Source: an uncultured Eubacteriales bacterium
Lineage (GTDB): Bacteria > Bacillota > Clostridia > Oscillospirales > Acutalibacteraceae
Length of the DNA stretch: 64,000 nucleotides
NCBI GenBank assembly: GCA_934489735.1
Contig: CAKSSR010000008.1
Span: forward strand, 9,564-73,563
Direction: 5' to 3'
The position numbers were made by a program, and so were the translations under genes. Shown here piece after piece: positions 24,938-33,639 of this stretch (position 1 is its first letter; every line of letters begins with the position of its first letter). Under the pieces are notes generated by a model, which was not told where the DNA came from, searched no databases, and saw only the letters and a list, made by a program, of their open reading frames with translations.

Positions 24938-25453
24938 CTACTTGGTTTTAGGTGCAAGGAACATGATCATATTACGTCCTTCCAATTTGGCAGGTTTTTC
25001 TACACTGGCAGCTTCCTGACAAGCATTTGCAAATCTTTCCATTACTTCTTCGCCTAACCCTGGATGACCCGCTTCACGCCCCCTGAATCTTATAGTTACT
25101 TTGACTTTGTCTCCTGCCTTAATAAACTTAATCGAATTACGAACCTTTGTTTCAAAATCATGAACATCTATATTAAGCGACAAACGAACCTCTTTAATGC
25201 TAGAAACTTTTTGATTTTTCTTAGCTTCTTTCTCTTTTTTTGCTTGTTCGAACCTATACTTTCCATAGTTCATAATCTTACATACTGGCGGAATTGCTTT
25301 AGGCGCAACCTTTACTAAATCCAAGTTCTGCTTACTTGCTAATTCCATAGCATCTCTAGGTGTCATTATTCCTAATTGTTCACCTTTACTACCAATAACC
25401 CTCAATTGACTATCTTTAATACTTTCATTAATTTCTAGTTCCTTACTGCTAAT
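24938..25453 (-). CDS. infC: Translation initiation factor IF-3, with ATT start codon
   Basis: This protein of about 171 residues binds the 30S subunit and checks the initiator codon. The N-domain starts with INESIKDSQLRVIG, and the C-domain contains VRLSLNIDVHDFETK and VTIRFRGREAGHPGLG. No ATG lies near the start. GGAGG lies eight bases before an ATT codon at 25453, matching the AUU start known from infC in E. coli and B. subtilis, through which IF-3 limits its own synthesis. An in-frame TTG at 25468 overlaps the ribosome binding site. Confidence 0.96.
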   Translation of the reverse strand: MSSKELEINESIKDSQLRVIGSKGEQLGIMTPRDAMELASKQNLDLVKVAPKAIPPVCKIMNYGKYRFEQAKKEKEAKKNQKVSSIKEVRLSLNIDVHDFETKVRNSIKFIKAGDKVKVTIRFRGREAGHPGLGEEVMERFANACQEAASVEKPAKLEGRNMIMFLAPKTK

Positions 25454-25468
25454 GTTAAGCACCTCCAA

Positions 25469-25735
25469 AAATATTTAATCCAAATGTCAAAACCAGTCAA
25501 AATATTCTCAATCCGATACGTCTTGACATTATATATACGTCACCATTTAGTAACATTTTCTCACACGAGCCTACTTTTTTTATCAAAAAGAAAAACGTGA
25601 TACAAAGCTCACGTTAATAAAATTCATGCCAAATGCAAAACGACCCAGCAAAAACATTATTAACCCATGAAAGACTCTGCCACATAGGTGAAAGCTATCA
25701 GCACATACGCTTCCAGCTCTTCTTTAATCCACGAA
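25469..25735 (-). promoter_or_regulatory. infC-rpmI-rplT leader with intrinsic attenuator
   Basis: About 270 untranslated bases separate the promoter from infC. The leader contains a clear terminator at 25586-25615: AACGTGA pairs with TCACGTT and is followed by TTTCTTTTT. In B. subtilis the leader of this operon is controlled by L20 through premature termination (Rfam L20_leader family). The position and terminator here match that model; I have not folded the antiterminator. No coding region is seen in this stretch. Confidence 0.7.
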
Positions 25736-25738
25736 TTT

Positions 25739-25767
25739 ATTATAACATTTCATTCATTGCCTGTCAA
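25739..25767 (-). promoter_or_regulatory. Consensus promoter of infC operon
   Basis: TTGACA and TATAAT, both perfect, lie 17 bases apart on the minus strand. Between it and the next gene at 25844 nothing else is evident. Confidence 0.85.
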
Positions 25768-25843
25768 GTCCCAATCCACGCCCAACATTTAGTGAAAAAT
25801 TAAAACAAACCATTGCGGATAGTCCACGATGATTTGCTCTAAG

Positions 25844-26128
25844 TTACATCACTAAATACATAAGCGCTAAAATCAGTCCCATATCACTTTCTTCATTTAT
25901 CAAGATTATTAATAATAATAAAATTAATGTCTTGTCGCTATCTTCCAGTAGAAACTTAAAAGGACTTATCATCATTTTATTATCATTCTTTTCTAATACG
26001 CATTCTTCTTCATTCTGATGCTTATTTACGACATTTCTTGTCTTTGATTGCATTTCCCTTACTCTATTTATAGCATCTTGTTGCATTTTATTTAAATCTT
26101 CAGAGCCATTTGAAATATTAGCTTTCAT
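25844..26128 (-). CDS. Small protein with hydrophobic C-terminus (94 aa)
   Basis: I do not recognise this protein. The N-terminal 60 residues are polar and rich in Gln, Asn and Glu. The C-terminal 27 residues are two hydrophobic stretches split by NEESD, which could form a membrane hairpin. The ATG at 26128 has AAGGA nine bases upstream. It is the last of three tandem small genes with short gaps, likely one transcript. Confidence 0.6.
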   Translation of the reverse strand: MKANISNGSEDLNKMQQDAINRVREMQSKTRNVVNKHQNEEECVLEKNDNKMMISPFKFLLEDSDKTLILLLLIILINEESDMGLILALMYLVM

Positions 26129-26150
26129 TTGAATCAATCCTTCACAAAAT

Positions 26151-26510
26151 TTATATAATTTTGTCCATCTTCAATATTGGTATGAGCTGCATCATTTGAA
26201 GCATCTTTGATGCTTCGTCTAATTTTTTTTGCCTTTTTTCTTTCAATAATGGTCTCAATGATTGTAAGAACCTTGTATTATCATTCTCTTTATTTACCGA
26301 AGAAAGCATTGGCATTATTTTTGTCAATATGTTGATAGTATCTACCGGCATCATAGATAAATCCGGCATATTCGTATTGTTTTGTCTCACCGGTTTTTGT
26401 TCCCCTGAAGGTTTATTCTGATTCAAAAGTCCTCCCGTAATACTTTTAATCTGTTCTAAATTTTGAGGATTACTTAAAAATTCACTTAATTTTTCTTTTA
26501 AATCTTCCAC
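26151..26510 (-). CDS. Small protein of unknown function (119 aa)
   Basis: I do not recognise it. It is helical and Met-rich. A short N-terminal helix (KEKLSEFLSNPQNLEQIKSI) is followed by a Pro/Asn-rich linker and a C-terminal helical part (residues 55-119). The N-terminus loosely resembles the neighbouring 82-residue protein in its helix pattern. The start is GTG at 26510, six bases after the upstream stop codon. It is cytoplasmic by composition. Confidence 0.6.
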   Translation of the reverse strand: MEDLKEKLSEFLSNPQNLEQIKSITGGLLNQNKPSGEQKPVRQNNTNMPDLSMMPVDTINILTKIMPMLSSVNKENDNTRFLQSLRPLLKEKRQKKLDEASKMLQMMQLIPILKMDKII

Positions 26511-26516
26511 AACGCA

Positions 26517-26765
26517 TCATCTCTCCTTAAATAGTTTATTTAACATCTCCTGAGCTTTAGGAGTAGATAAAATTTTTGAAGTCTTCTCTTTATCTGATAA
26601 TATATCTGTAACTTTACTTAGGTCATTATCATTTAAATTTTCCAATGACTTAGATAGCATCTTTGCTGATGGATCATTTTTTAATTCTTCTTTATTTGCT
26701 CCAAATTTTGAAGACAACATATTTATAATTGAATCTAACTTGTTATTATTTTTATTATTATTCAT
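26517..26765 (-). CDS. Small Asn/Lys-rich protein of unknown function (82 aa)
   Basis: I do not recognise it. The N-terminus is NNNKNNNK, and three short amphipathic helices follow, with repeated short motifs (AKMLSKSLENL, SKILSTPKAQEML). No signal peptide or membrane segment is seen. GAGGTG lies ten bases before the ATG. It heads a three-gene cluster between the AAA+ operon and the infC operon. Confidence 0.6.
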   Translation of the reverse strand: MNNNKNNNKLDSIINMLSSKFGANKEELKNDPSAKMLSKSLENLNDNDLSKVTDILSDKEKTSKILSTPKAQEMLNKLFKER

Positions 26766-26848
26766 TACTTGGTATCACCTCTCTATAAAAATGATATGAG
26801 TCCTTCTATTATTTTATGATATAAATTTATTTGTTGTTAATAAAAAAT

Positions 26849-26873
26849 AGATGCCGGTCAATTTCCGACACCT
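26849..26873 (-). terminator. Terminator of the AAA+ operon
   Basis: AGGTGTCGG pairs with CCGGCATCT (two G-U pairs) and ATTTTTTATT follows on the minus strand, about 65 bases after the stop codon at 26938. Confidence 0.75.
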
Positions 26874-26937
26874 TATCTAATTATTTTTATTCGATATCTA
26901 TATCACTTCGATCAATAAGCCTTAATATTTTATTCCG

Positions 26938-28155
26938 TTAGCTGTCATTTGATGATTCTACGAAGACTTCTTCAATGGCTTTATTATATTTTATCATCAA
27001 TTTCTTTACATAGTCTTTGCTTGATCTAATATTTTTAATCAATTCATATCTTACATCTTTCATCATAGCATTGACTGCCCTTCCGCCTAAATGCTTTTCT
27101 CCAAATACTCTAGCCACTTCTTCTAAAGACCTTTCATCCCAGTCTATATCCACATCATATTCATTTTTATAATAGTTCTTAATATCCTCTGTACTATTAT
27201 TAATTATTTCCTTGTAATCTTCTCCATTCAAACTTTTGAATTTTATCAAGTAGTCACTGTATCTGTTATACAAACTTGGTTCCAGCCTTTTTATTTGATT
27301 CTCGCATTCATTAGAAGTAACTATCAATATCGACCCTGAAGCGTCTATCCCATTTATTTGACCTGTGTCTCCAAAATTTCTTAATAACTCGTCAATACTT
27401 CCACCAACTATGTAACCATTCTCATCTTTTGGTTCCGTTTTTTGCAGCCTACAGTCAAGTGCTCTCATTTTGTCTATCTCGTCTATACAATATAGCGTCG
27501 GCTTTCCATTCTTAACTTGACTCATGAACTTCGTATCCTTCTCTGCTTTTACTTTACCCGTGTTGATACTAATTGGTTTTATCAATCTTGAAGCTACTGA
27601 AGTTGCGCCATTTCCTTTATCTTCAACTGCGTCTGACATCCTGCAAACATATGAATTCAATTTCATTTCTTCTTGGATTATTTTCATAACCGTAGACTTC
27701 CCCGTTGCTGGTTCGCCTATAAAGTAAAGTATCAATCCGCCTTCGAATTCCTTACCATTTGCTTTAGCTTCTTTCACAGATTCAAAATATCCCGATATTA
27801 CTTTTATAATTTTGTCTATCGCCTTCGTCTGACCTATTACTTCTTTTCTCAATCTTTTTTCGATTTTGCTAAGTATAACTTCGTAATCGTCAAAATTTAT
27901 TCCTCTATTCGTGACCTTGTATTGAATTTTTTGAATTGGCGAACTCAAGCAAGCCTTCAGGTCTCTAAATTCTAAGAATGACAATAAAAGCTGTGCCAAA
28001 ATGTAATAAATTGTACTTCTCTTTTGCATATTCAAATACTTTCTAACTGATATTGCAGTCTCTCTAATAAGGGTGTCTGTACTAACTGCCTGATTGGCAT
28101 CATTTGTTTCAATATCAGTTGCCGTTGAAGTAGCTGTCGTTAATAAACTTAACAA
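26938..28155 (-). CDS. Membrane-anchored AAA+ ATPase 2 (405 aa; start uncertain)
   Basis: This is a Clp-type AAA+ domain: Walker A GEPATGKS at 147-154, Walker B LYCIDEID ending at 228, sensor 1 in VTSNE, a likely Arg finger in NRYS (298) and a sensor-2 GGR near 355. Two hydrophobic segments at the N-terminus suggest anchoring with the ATPase in the cytoplasm. No protease motif is present. It is about two-thirds identical in the core to the next gene upstream, so they are duplicates. The TTG start at 28155 truncates a signal-like sequence. An ATG at 28190 would fit if the G4 run at 28185-28188 had five G. Confidence 0.75.
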   Translation of the reverse strand: MLSLLTTATSTATDIETNDANQAVSTDTLIRETAISVRKYLNMQKRSTIYYILAQLLLSFLEFRDLKACLSSPIQKIQYKVTNRGINFDDYEVILSKIEKRLRKEVIGQTKAIDKIIKVISGYFESVKEAKANGKEFEGGLILYFIGEPATGKSTVMKIIQEEMKLNSYVCRMSDAVEDKGNGATSVASRLIKPISINTGKVKAEKDTKFMSQVKNGKPTLYCIDEIDKMRALDCRLQKTEPKDENGYIVGGSIDELLRNFGDTGQINGIDASGSILIVTSNECENQIKRLEPSLYNRYSDYLIKFKSLNGEDYKEIINNSTEDIKNYYKNEYDVDIDWDERSLEEVARVFGEKHLGGRAVNAMMKDVRYELIKNIRSSKDYVKKLMIKYNKAIEEVFVESSNDS

Positions 28156-28321
28156 TAGTCCTAACGATACTATCTTTTCTTTTACCCCATCCGTTTAATT
28201 CACACCTTCTAATACATCTCCACAAACAAACATAGTGGGCTTTTTCAATTTTTTATGTCCTGATTATAACATACTTTAACTTTCTATTCCACTATTAAAT
28301 TTATAACTAAAACTTTACGTC

Positions 28322-29593
28322 CTAACCCGTTTCTTCTACAAATATTTCCTTATTAAACTTTATATTAAATCTATTTAAAGTCCTACTTTTTATTGCCTTA
28401 ACCAATTTAAATCTTAATATTTTCATCATAGCATCAACTGCTCTTCCACCCAAATGCTTCTCGCTGAACATTTCCGATATTTTATTCAAGGAGTCTTCAT
28501 CCCATTCTATATCAACTCCGTATTTTTTCTTATAATAGTTCTTAATATCAGCTGTGTTATTATTAATTATTTTCTTATAGTCCTCACTGCTTAAACTCTT
28601 AAACTTTACAAGATAATCGTTATATCTATTATATAAACTTGACTCTAAATTCTTTATTTGTTCTTCACTCTCATTGGAAGTAACTATCAATATCGATCCT
28701 GAAGCGTCTATTCCATTTATTTGGCCCGTATCTCCAAAATTTCTTAACAATTCATCAACGCTTCCTCCGATTGTATAACCGTTTTCATCTTTTGGTTCTA
28801 TTTTTTGTAGTCTACAATCAAATGCTCTCATTTTATCTATCTCGTCTATACAATATAACGTAGGTCTCTTATTCTTAACTTGACTCATAAATGCAGTATC
28901 CCTAATTGCTACTACTTTACCAGTATCTAATTTAATTGGTTTTATTAATCTTGATGCCACTGACATAGCTCTATTACCATTATCCTCAATTGCATCTGAC
29001 ATTCTGCAAACACATGAATTCAAGCCCATTTCTTCTTGGATAATCTTCATAACAGTGGACTTACCTGTTGCTGGTTCTCCGATAAAGTAAAGTATTAGTC
29101 CACCTTCAAATTTCTTACCATTCTCTTTAGCTTCCTTCACAGATTCAAAATATCCTGACATTATCATTATAATTTTATCTATTGCCTCATCTTGTCCTAT
29201 TACTTCTTTTTTCAATCTCTTTTCAATTCTATCGATTAAGTCTTCATAGTTATCAAAGTCAATCCCTTTGTGAGCAACTTTATATTTGATCTTCTGTGCC
29301 GGTGCAGCGAGGATAGTACTAATATTCCTTATATTAGTAAGCACATTAACAATCCCACCGATAAACATGCCTATAGCGCTACCTGTTAGCAGCCCACTAA
29401 TCGTAATTATAAAATTCTTTTTATATTCCTCACATTCCCTAAATGACCTACAGGTTGCTCGAATCTCTTCTTTTGTATAAGAATCAAGAGCATTTGTCGA
29501 TATCAGTGGATTCAAAGCCAAGGCTAAACTTAACGATATAATTTTATGCCCTATCTTACCTATTTTAATCAATCCCTTCCTCTTTTCAATCAT
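28322..29593 (-). CDS. Membrane-anchored AAA+ ATPase 1 (423 aa)
   Basis: This is a paralogue of the 405-residue protein downstream, with Walker A GEPATGKS at 172-179, Walker B CIDEID and a C-terminal GGR sensor 2. The sequence before Walker A (EVIGQDEAIDKII) resembles ClpA/ClpB/torsin entry motifs. Hydrophobic segments at 15-35 and 60-86 would place about 25 residues outside and the ATPase inside. Two starts are possible: ATG at 29593, or TTG at 29572, which has GAGG six bases upstream and gives a cleaner signal-like N-terminus. It lies 19 bases after the repeat-protein gene, so they share a transcript. Confidence 0.78.
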   Translation of the reverse strand: MIEKRKGLIKIGKIGHKIISLSLALALNPLISTNALDSYTKEEIRATCRSFRECEEYKKNFIITISGLLTGSAIGMFIGGIVNVLTNIRNISTILAAPAQKIKYKVAHKGIDFDNYEDLIDRIEKRLKKEVIGQDEAIDKIIMIMSGYFESVKEAKENGKKFEGGLILYFIGEPATGKSTVMKIIQEEMGLNSCVCRMSDAIEDNGNRAMSVASRLIKPIKLDTGKVVAIRDTAFMSQVKNKRPTLYCIDEIDKMRAFDCRLQKIEPKDENGYTIGGSVDELLRNFGDTGQINGIDASGSILIVTSNESEEQIKNLESSLYNRYNDYLVKFKSLSSEDYKKIINNNTADIKNYYKKKYGVDIEWDEDSLNKISEMFSEKHLGGRAVDAMMKILRFKLVKAIKSRTLNRFNIKFNKEIFVEETG

Positions 29594-29612
29594 AGTCTAA
29601 ATCTTTATTTTA

Positions 29613-30833
29613 TTATCGGTTATATGATTCTGCAAGTCTTCTTGCTTCTGGTTCATCTAGTCCTGATCTTACTCTCAATTGAGCATAATAAATTGCATAG
29701 CCGCAGTTCTTAGTTGACATAAATTCTTTTATGAATATTTCAAAAAATCGTCTTTTGTTTTCATCATTTAGATTTAAAAGAGTCATGGCATTAGAAAATC
29801 TATCAACTATTTGATCAATCTCGAAGTCTGTTTTGAATAAGTTTGAAAATTTTAAGTTCTCGTACAAAGTTGCTATTAACCCCGCCTCAAGCTCACTCAA
29901 CCTGTTCATTACAATAGCTCGAGCATATCTTTCCGAAGCTCCACTTAGTCTGCCAGTTGCTTTAATTTTCTTAAATATTCTTAATTGTTCCTTTGCCCTA
30001 GTCTCATCAAGCTTGTCTTTCACTATCAATTTAGTATAAAAGTTTGCCTCTTCGCTACTGTTTCTTTCTTTTTCCGCATCATCGTAAACTTTTTTATATT
30101 CTCTTGCTTCTGATTCGCTGAGTTTTGATTTTACTCTTAATTGAGCATAATGGATTGCATAATCATAGTCCTTTTTTGAAGTTAATTCTTGAATAAATAT
30201 ATCTACCATTAACTTTTTATCTTCTTTGCTCAATGCTAGCACCGGTGAATTAACTGTATTCAAGACACGATCAAGCACAAGATCAATTTCACGATCTCTC
30301 TTCGACACATCAGACGATAATACTATTGCCTTATACAAGTTTGCCCTTAAGTCTGCTTCTTCGCTACTTAATCCATCCATTACAATTAACCAAGCGTACT
30401 TTCTAGAATAACATTCGATCTTGCCAGCCTCCAACATGTCTTTAAATATTTTCACTTGTCTTCTTGCTCTATCTGTGCCGACTTTATCTACTACTATTAA
30501 TTTAGCATACAAGCTTGCATAAGCTTGACCATTTTTTACTTCCTTTTTATATATTTCTAAAAATTGATTAGTATCTATATCATTTAGTCCAAACGTTACC
30601 TTTATCTGAGCATAATATAGTGCTCGTCCGTAATCGTCTCCTGCCTTCATTCTGTTATATATTATATCTTTCATAGTCTTTTTTTCACTATCGCTTAAAA
30701 AAGGAATCGATTCTATATTATTATCATTCAAAGAACCATTATTCAGCATAGCCATTGCTGAAAATCCAGAAATTGTTGCTCCTAAGCACAAAACAGCTAT
30801 TGATTTTCCTAGTATTTTATTAATTTTCATCAT
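29613..30833 (-). CDS. Exported helical repeat protein (406 aa)
   Basis: A signal peptide occupies residues 1-28. The rest is two copies of a unit of roughly 160 residues plus one third of a copy. Each unit has the pattern YAQ-(L/I)-(R/K)-V, then YAKLIV or YTKLIV, then a (R/Y)-YA-x-x-IVM helix. Such alpha-helical repeats usually bind proteins. It is the first gene of an operon with two AAA+ ATPases, so it may be an extracytoplasmic partner or substrate of them. The promoter has the 11-bp TTAA repeats. GGAGG precedes the ATG. No known family is claimed. Confidence 0.65.
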   Translation of the reverse strand: MMKINKILGKSIAVLCLGATISGFSAMAMLNNGSLNDNNIESIPFLSDSEKKTMKDIIYNRMKAGDDYGRALYYAQIKVTFGLNDIDTNQFLEIYKKEVKNGQAYASLYAKLIVVDKVGTDRARRQVKIFKDMLEAGKIECYSRKYAWLIVMDGLSSEEADLRANLYKAIVLSSDVSKRDREIDLVLDRVLNTVNSPVLALSKEDKKLMVDIFIQELTSKKDYDYAIHYAQLRVKSKLSESEAREYKKVYDDAEKERNSSEEANFYTKLIVKDKLDETRAKEQLRIFKKIKATGRLSGASERYARAIVMNRLSELEAGLIATLYENLKFSNLFKTDFEIDQIVDRFSNAMTLLNLNDENKRRFFEIFIKEFMSTKNCGYAIYYAQLRVRSGLDEPEARRLAESYNR

Positions 30834-30881
30834 GTTATTCCTCCAACATTAATTCTTTATTTATTAATTTTCATTACTTTT

Positions 30882-30929
30882 ATTATATCATATTTATTAT
30901 AAAAGTTGTTGAACTTAACAGAAATTTAA
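30882..30929 (-). promoter_or_regulatory. TTAA-box promoter B (repeat-protein/AAA+ operon)
   Basis: The -10 region reads ATGATATAAT on the minus strand. TTAA occurs at 30915-30918 and 30926-30929, 11 bases apart, the nearer one 28 bases upstream of the -10 box. Confidence 0.6.
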
Positions 30930-30976
30930 CAAAAAACTTTTAATTCTTGCAATCCAGTGGTATTTGCCTGTAAATG

Positions 30977-32347
30977 TCATTGACTTTTCTCTGCAGCTTT
31001 AAGCATTATGGCACATTCTAGTCTTTTTTTCTGAAGGTCACAAGAAATTTTATGAGACTTACTTATATTTCCTTCGTATTTGTAATTATTTGCATTACAT
31101 CCCCCACTACAATAGAACCTTGCCCAACAATTTTGGCATTCTTTCTTTGTATAAACATTCACTCCCGCAAAATATTTCTTCATTTCATTATCAAATGTTC
31201 CTTCATTTATATTTCCCATCTTCCATTTGTCATCGCCTACAAATTGATGGCAAGGGAATATGTCCCCATTGGGAGTCACTGCTATGTATTCATTGCCGCA
31301 GCCACAGCCACGAAGCCTTTTAATTGCACATGGTCCTTGATCTAAGTCTATCATAAAATGAAAGAAGTTAAAATATTTCTTATTCTTTCTACTCTCTATT
31401 ATTTTATTAGATAAATTTTCATATTCTTTAAATACTCTTTCTAAATCTTCCTCTTTAATTGAATAATCTAATTGTGGGTCTGAGACCACTGGTTCTATTG
31501 ATATTTGATCAAACCCTAGCTCATACATATGTAAAACATCGTTAGAAAAATCTAAGTTATGCTTAGTAAATGTTCCTCTAACGTAATAATCTTTGTCCTT
31601 TTCTCTACTTTCTACTAATTTTTGATACTTCGGTACTATTATGTCATAACATCCTTTACCTGTGGGCGTAACTCTTAGTCTATCATTTACTTCTTTTCTT
31701 CCATCCAATGATAGTACTACGTTAGACATTTCTTTATTTATATAGTCTATTTTATCATCTGTCAATAAAAGTCCGTTCGTCGTTATAGTAAATCTAAAAT
31801 TTTTATTATATTTTTTCTCCTCTTCTCTGGCATAATCCACAACGCCTTTAACTACTTCAAAGTTCATTAGTGGCTCTCCGCCAAAGAAATCCAACTCTAA
31901 ATTATGCCTTTTCCCTGAATGCTTGATCAAAAAGTCAATCGCTTTCTTCCCAGTCTCTAATGACATCAGCATCCTTCCTTGCCCAAAGTCACCTTTTGCT
32001 GCAAAACAGTACTCACATCTTAAGTTACAGTCATGAGCTACATTTAGGCACATAGACTTTATCGGCACATCTGTCATCATATCCGTAAATTTTTCATATG
32101 TATCTTTAGAAAAAAGTAAATCAGATGAATATAATTTAAAAAGTTCTTTATATGCTTCAATTATTTCTTCCTCTTTATATTTATTTTTTAAGCTTTCTAT
32201 TATATTTCTATCTATTTCTTCGTTCATACCTTCTTTTTCTGTAATAAAATCTAATATATCGAATGATATATCGTCAAATAAATGAACCCCTCCGCTGTTT
32301 GAGTCAACTACTATATTATATCCATTTAATTTATACTTGTTTATCAT
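30977..32347 (-). CDS. scfB: SCIFF radical SAM maturase
   Basis: This protein of about 456 residues has the radical SAM motif CNLRCEYC near residue 105 and a Cys-rich SPASM region (GCGCGNEY, CHQF, CQNCWARFYCSGGCNAN). The start MINKYKLNGYNIVVD matches the family N-terminus that recognises the peptide; the ATG at 32347 is chosen over an in-frame GTG at 32371. SCIFF maturases form thioether links between Cys and Thr in the SCIFF peptide, which is encoded just upstream. The end product and its role remain unknown in the field. Confidence 0.94.
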   Translation of the reverse strand: MINKYKLNGYNIVVDSNSGGVHLFDDISFDILDFITEKEGMNEEIDRNIIESLKNKYKEEEIIEAYKELFKLYSSDLLFSKDTYEKFTDMMTDVPIKSMCLNVAHDCNLRCEYCFAAKGDFGQGRMLMSLETGKKAIDFLIKHSGKRHNLELDFFGGEPLMNFEVVKGVVDYAREEEKKYNKNFRFTITTNGLLLTDDKIDYINKEMSNVVLSLDGRKEVNDRLRVTPTGKGCYDIIVPKYQKLVESREKDKDYYVRGTFTKHNLDFSNDVLHMYELGFDQISIEPVVSDPQLDYSIKEEDLERVFKEYENLSNKIIESRKNKKYFNFFHFMIDLDQGPCAIKRLRGCGCGNEYIAVTPNGDIFPCHQFVGDDKWKMGNINEGTFDNEMKKYFAGVNVYTKKECQNCWARFYCSGGCNANNYKYEGNISKSHKISCDLQKKRLECAIMLKAAEKSQ

Positions 32348-32414
32348 AAGTTTTTTAATCCTTTCTTGCACAAAAAATCAGCAGCTATCAAAGCTGCCTT
32401 AATTTAATCGTTAA

Positions 32415-32558
32415 TTACTCTTCATGTTCGCACTTCTGGTTAGCAACTGTACATGAAGTCTTACATGCTGACTGACAAGAAGCTTGACATTCTCCACATC
32501 CTCCATGGCAAGCACTCTCTTTTAAGTTAGCCTGATTTAAAGTTTTTATGTGATTCAT
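32415..32558 (-). CDS. scfA: SCIFF peptide (six cysteines in forty-five residues)
   Basis: This 47-residue peptide starts MNHIKTLNQANLKESACHGG and continues with the hallmark CGECQASCQSACKTSC, ending in KCEHEE. Near-identical SCIFF peptides occur across Clostridia, next to the same maturase. GGAGGG lies before the ATG. It is shorter than most gene-finding limits. The peptide is modified by ScfB to a ranthipeptide. Confidence 0.96.
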   Translation of the reverse strand: MNHIKTLNQANLKESACHGGCGECQASCQSACKTSCTVANQKCEHEE

Positions 32559-32633
32559 TATTTTACCCTCCTTCAGTATTACATACTACTTACTTCTGTT
32601 ATAATTATATCATCTTAACGTTAACAGTGTCAA

Positions 32634-33035
32634 TCACTTATTGTTGACTCCTATTATCCCGCCTATAGCGCCTGTTAAAATCATCAACATAAATCGAATA
32701 ACGCTGACCAGAGTAAATGGTTCGTTAGAAATTATTAAACTTCCTATTATCATTATCACAAAAAGAATAAAAGCGCATAACATTCCATTAAGCATTCCTC
32801 TTTTTTTTGACTTTTTCGCTGTTATATATCCACCTATAAACGACCCTATGCCAGCAATTCCTACTGTGATGGGTATAATAAATGACTGTGGGATATTACC
32901 CGTCTTAGAAAATATCAATGAAAATAATATTAAAGCAAAGAAATAGAAAGCTATCGATGACATTATTCCAAATGATAAAGCTATGATGTAACTTATTATT
33001 TCACTTTCTTTTTGATTAGACATTTCTTGATGCAT
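32634..33035 (-). CDS. TIGR04086-like small membrane protein
   Basis: This 133-residue protein has four predicted transmembrane segments with Gly-rich helices (GIGSFIGGYITAKKSKKRG; GAIGGIIGV). A protein of this size and pattern is routinely encoded beside scfA/scfB and yajC in Clostridia, where it is annotated TIGR04086. Its function is unknown. It lies directly before scfA on the transcript. Confidence 0.78.
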   Translation of the reverse strand: MHQEMSNQKESEIISYIIALSFGIMSSIAFYFFALILFSLIFSKTGNIPQSFIIPITVGIAGIGSFIGGYITAKKSKKRGMLNGMLCAFILFVIMIIGSLIISNEPFTLVSVIRFMLMILTGAIGGIIGVNNK

Positions 33036-33231
33036 TTACTCACCGCTGCCTTAGCATAAACAAAGCAGCTCTCCTTTCAAAACAAACTTAACGTTCTTCT
33101 ATGCTTCAAAGAACCTTCCTCAATGATAAAAAATCATTAAATCCAATAATATATTTATATTACAGGCTTAAGTGATTTTATGATTAAGATTATTAATTTT
33201 TAATTTTATCTTAGTCTAATCGTAAAAATTC

Positions 33232-33555
33232 TTACTCTTTGTCTTTTTTATCTTTCTTATCCTTTTTAGGTTCTTCATCTGCCACAGAATTATTAGCTGC
33301 AATAGCCCATCTTCTTATTTGAACTCTTGATTTGTCTGTTCCGGTTTCTATTATCAAGGAATCTGTTTCATTCTTGATACTTACGACTTTCCCAATTATT
33401 CCACCTATTGTCGTAATTTCGTCACCAATTTGTACTCCAAGGCGCATTGCATCTTCTTTTTTTCTTCTCCTTTGTTGAGGAAGTAAAAAGATTAGATACA
33501 TAAAGATGATCAATGGAATCCAAATAAGTAAACTTGCAAATTGATTTTGTTGCAT
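33232..33555 (-). CDS. yajC: Preprotein translocase subunit YajC
   Basis: This 107-residue protein has one N-terminal transmembrane helix, then LPQQRRRKKEDAMRLGVQIGDEITTIGGIIGKV in YajC style and a Lys-rich C-terminal tail. YajC associates with the SecDF complex; secD/secF are not in the window. The gene lies upstream of the TIGR04086-like gene, as in other Clostridia. Confidence 0.93.
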   Translation of the reverse strand: MQQNQFASLLIWIPLIIFMYLIFLLPQQRRRKKEDAMRLGVQIGDEITTIGGIIGKVVSIKNETDSLIIETGTDKSRVQIRRWAIAANNSVADEEPKKDKKDKKDKE

Positions 33556-33639
33556 TTAATAACAACCTCCATGTTAATTTATATCTTTGATTATACATCA
33601 TATCAATCCATTTTTCAAGAACATTTATATACAATTTTC

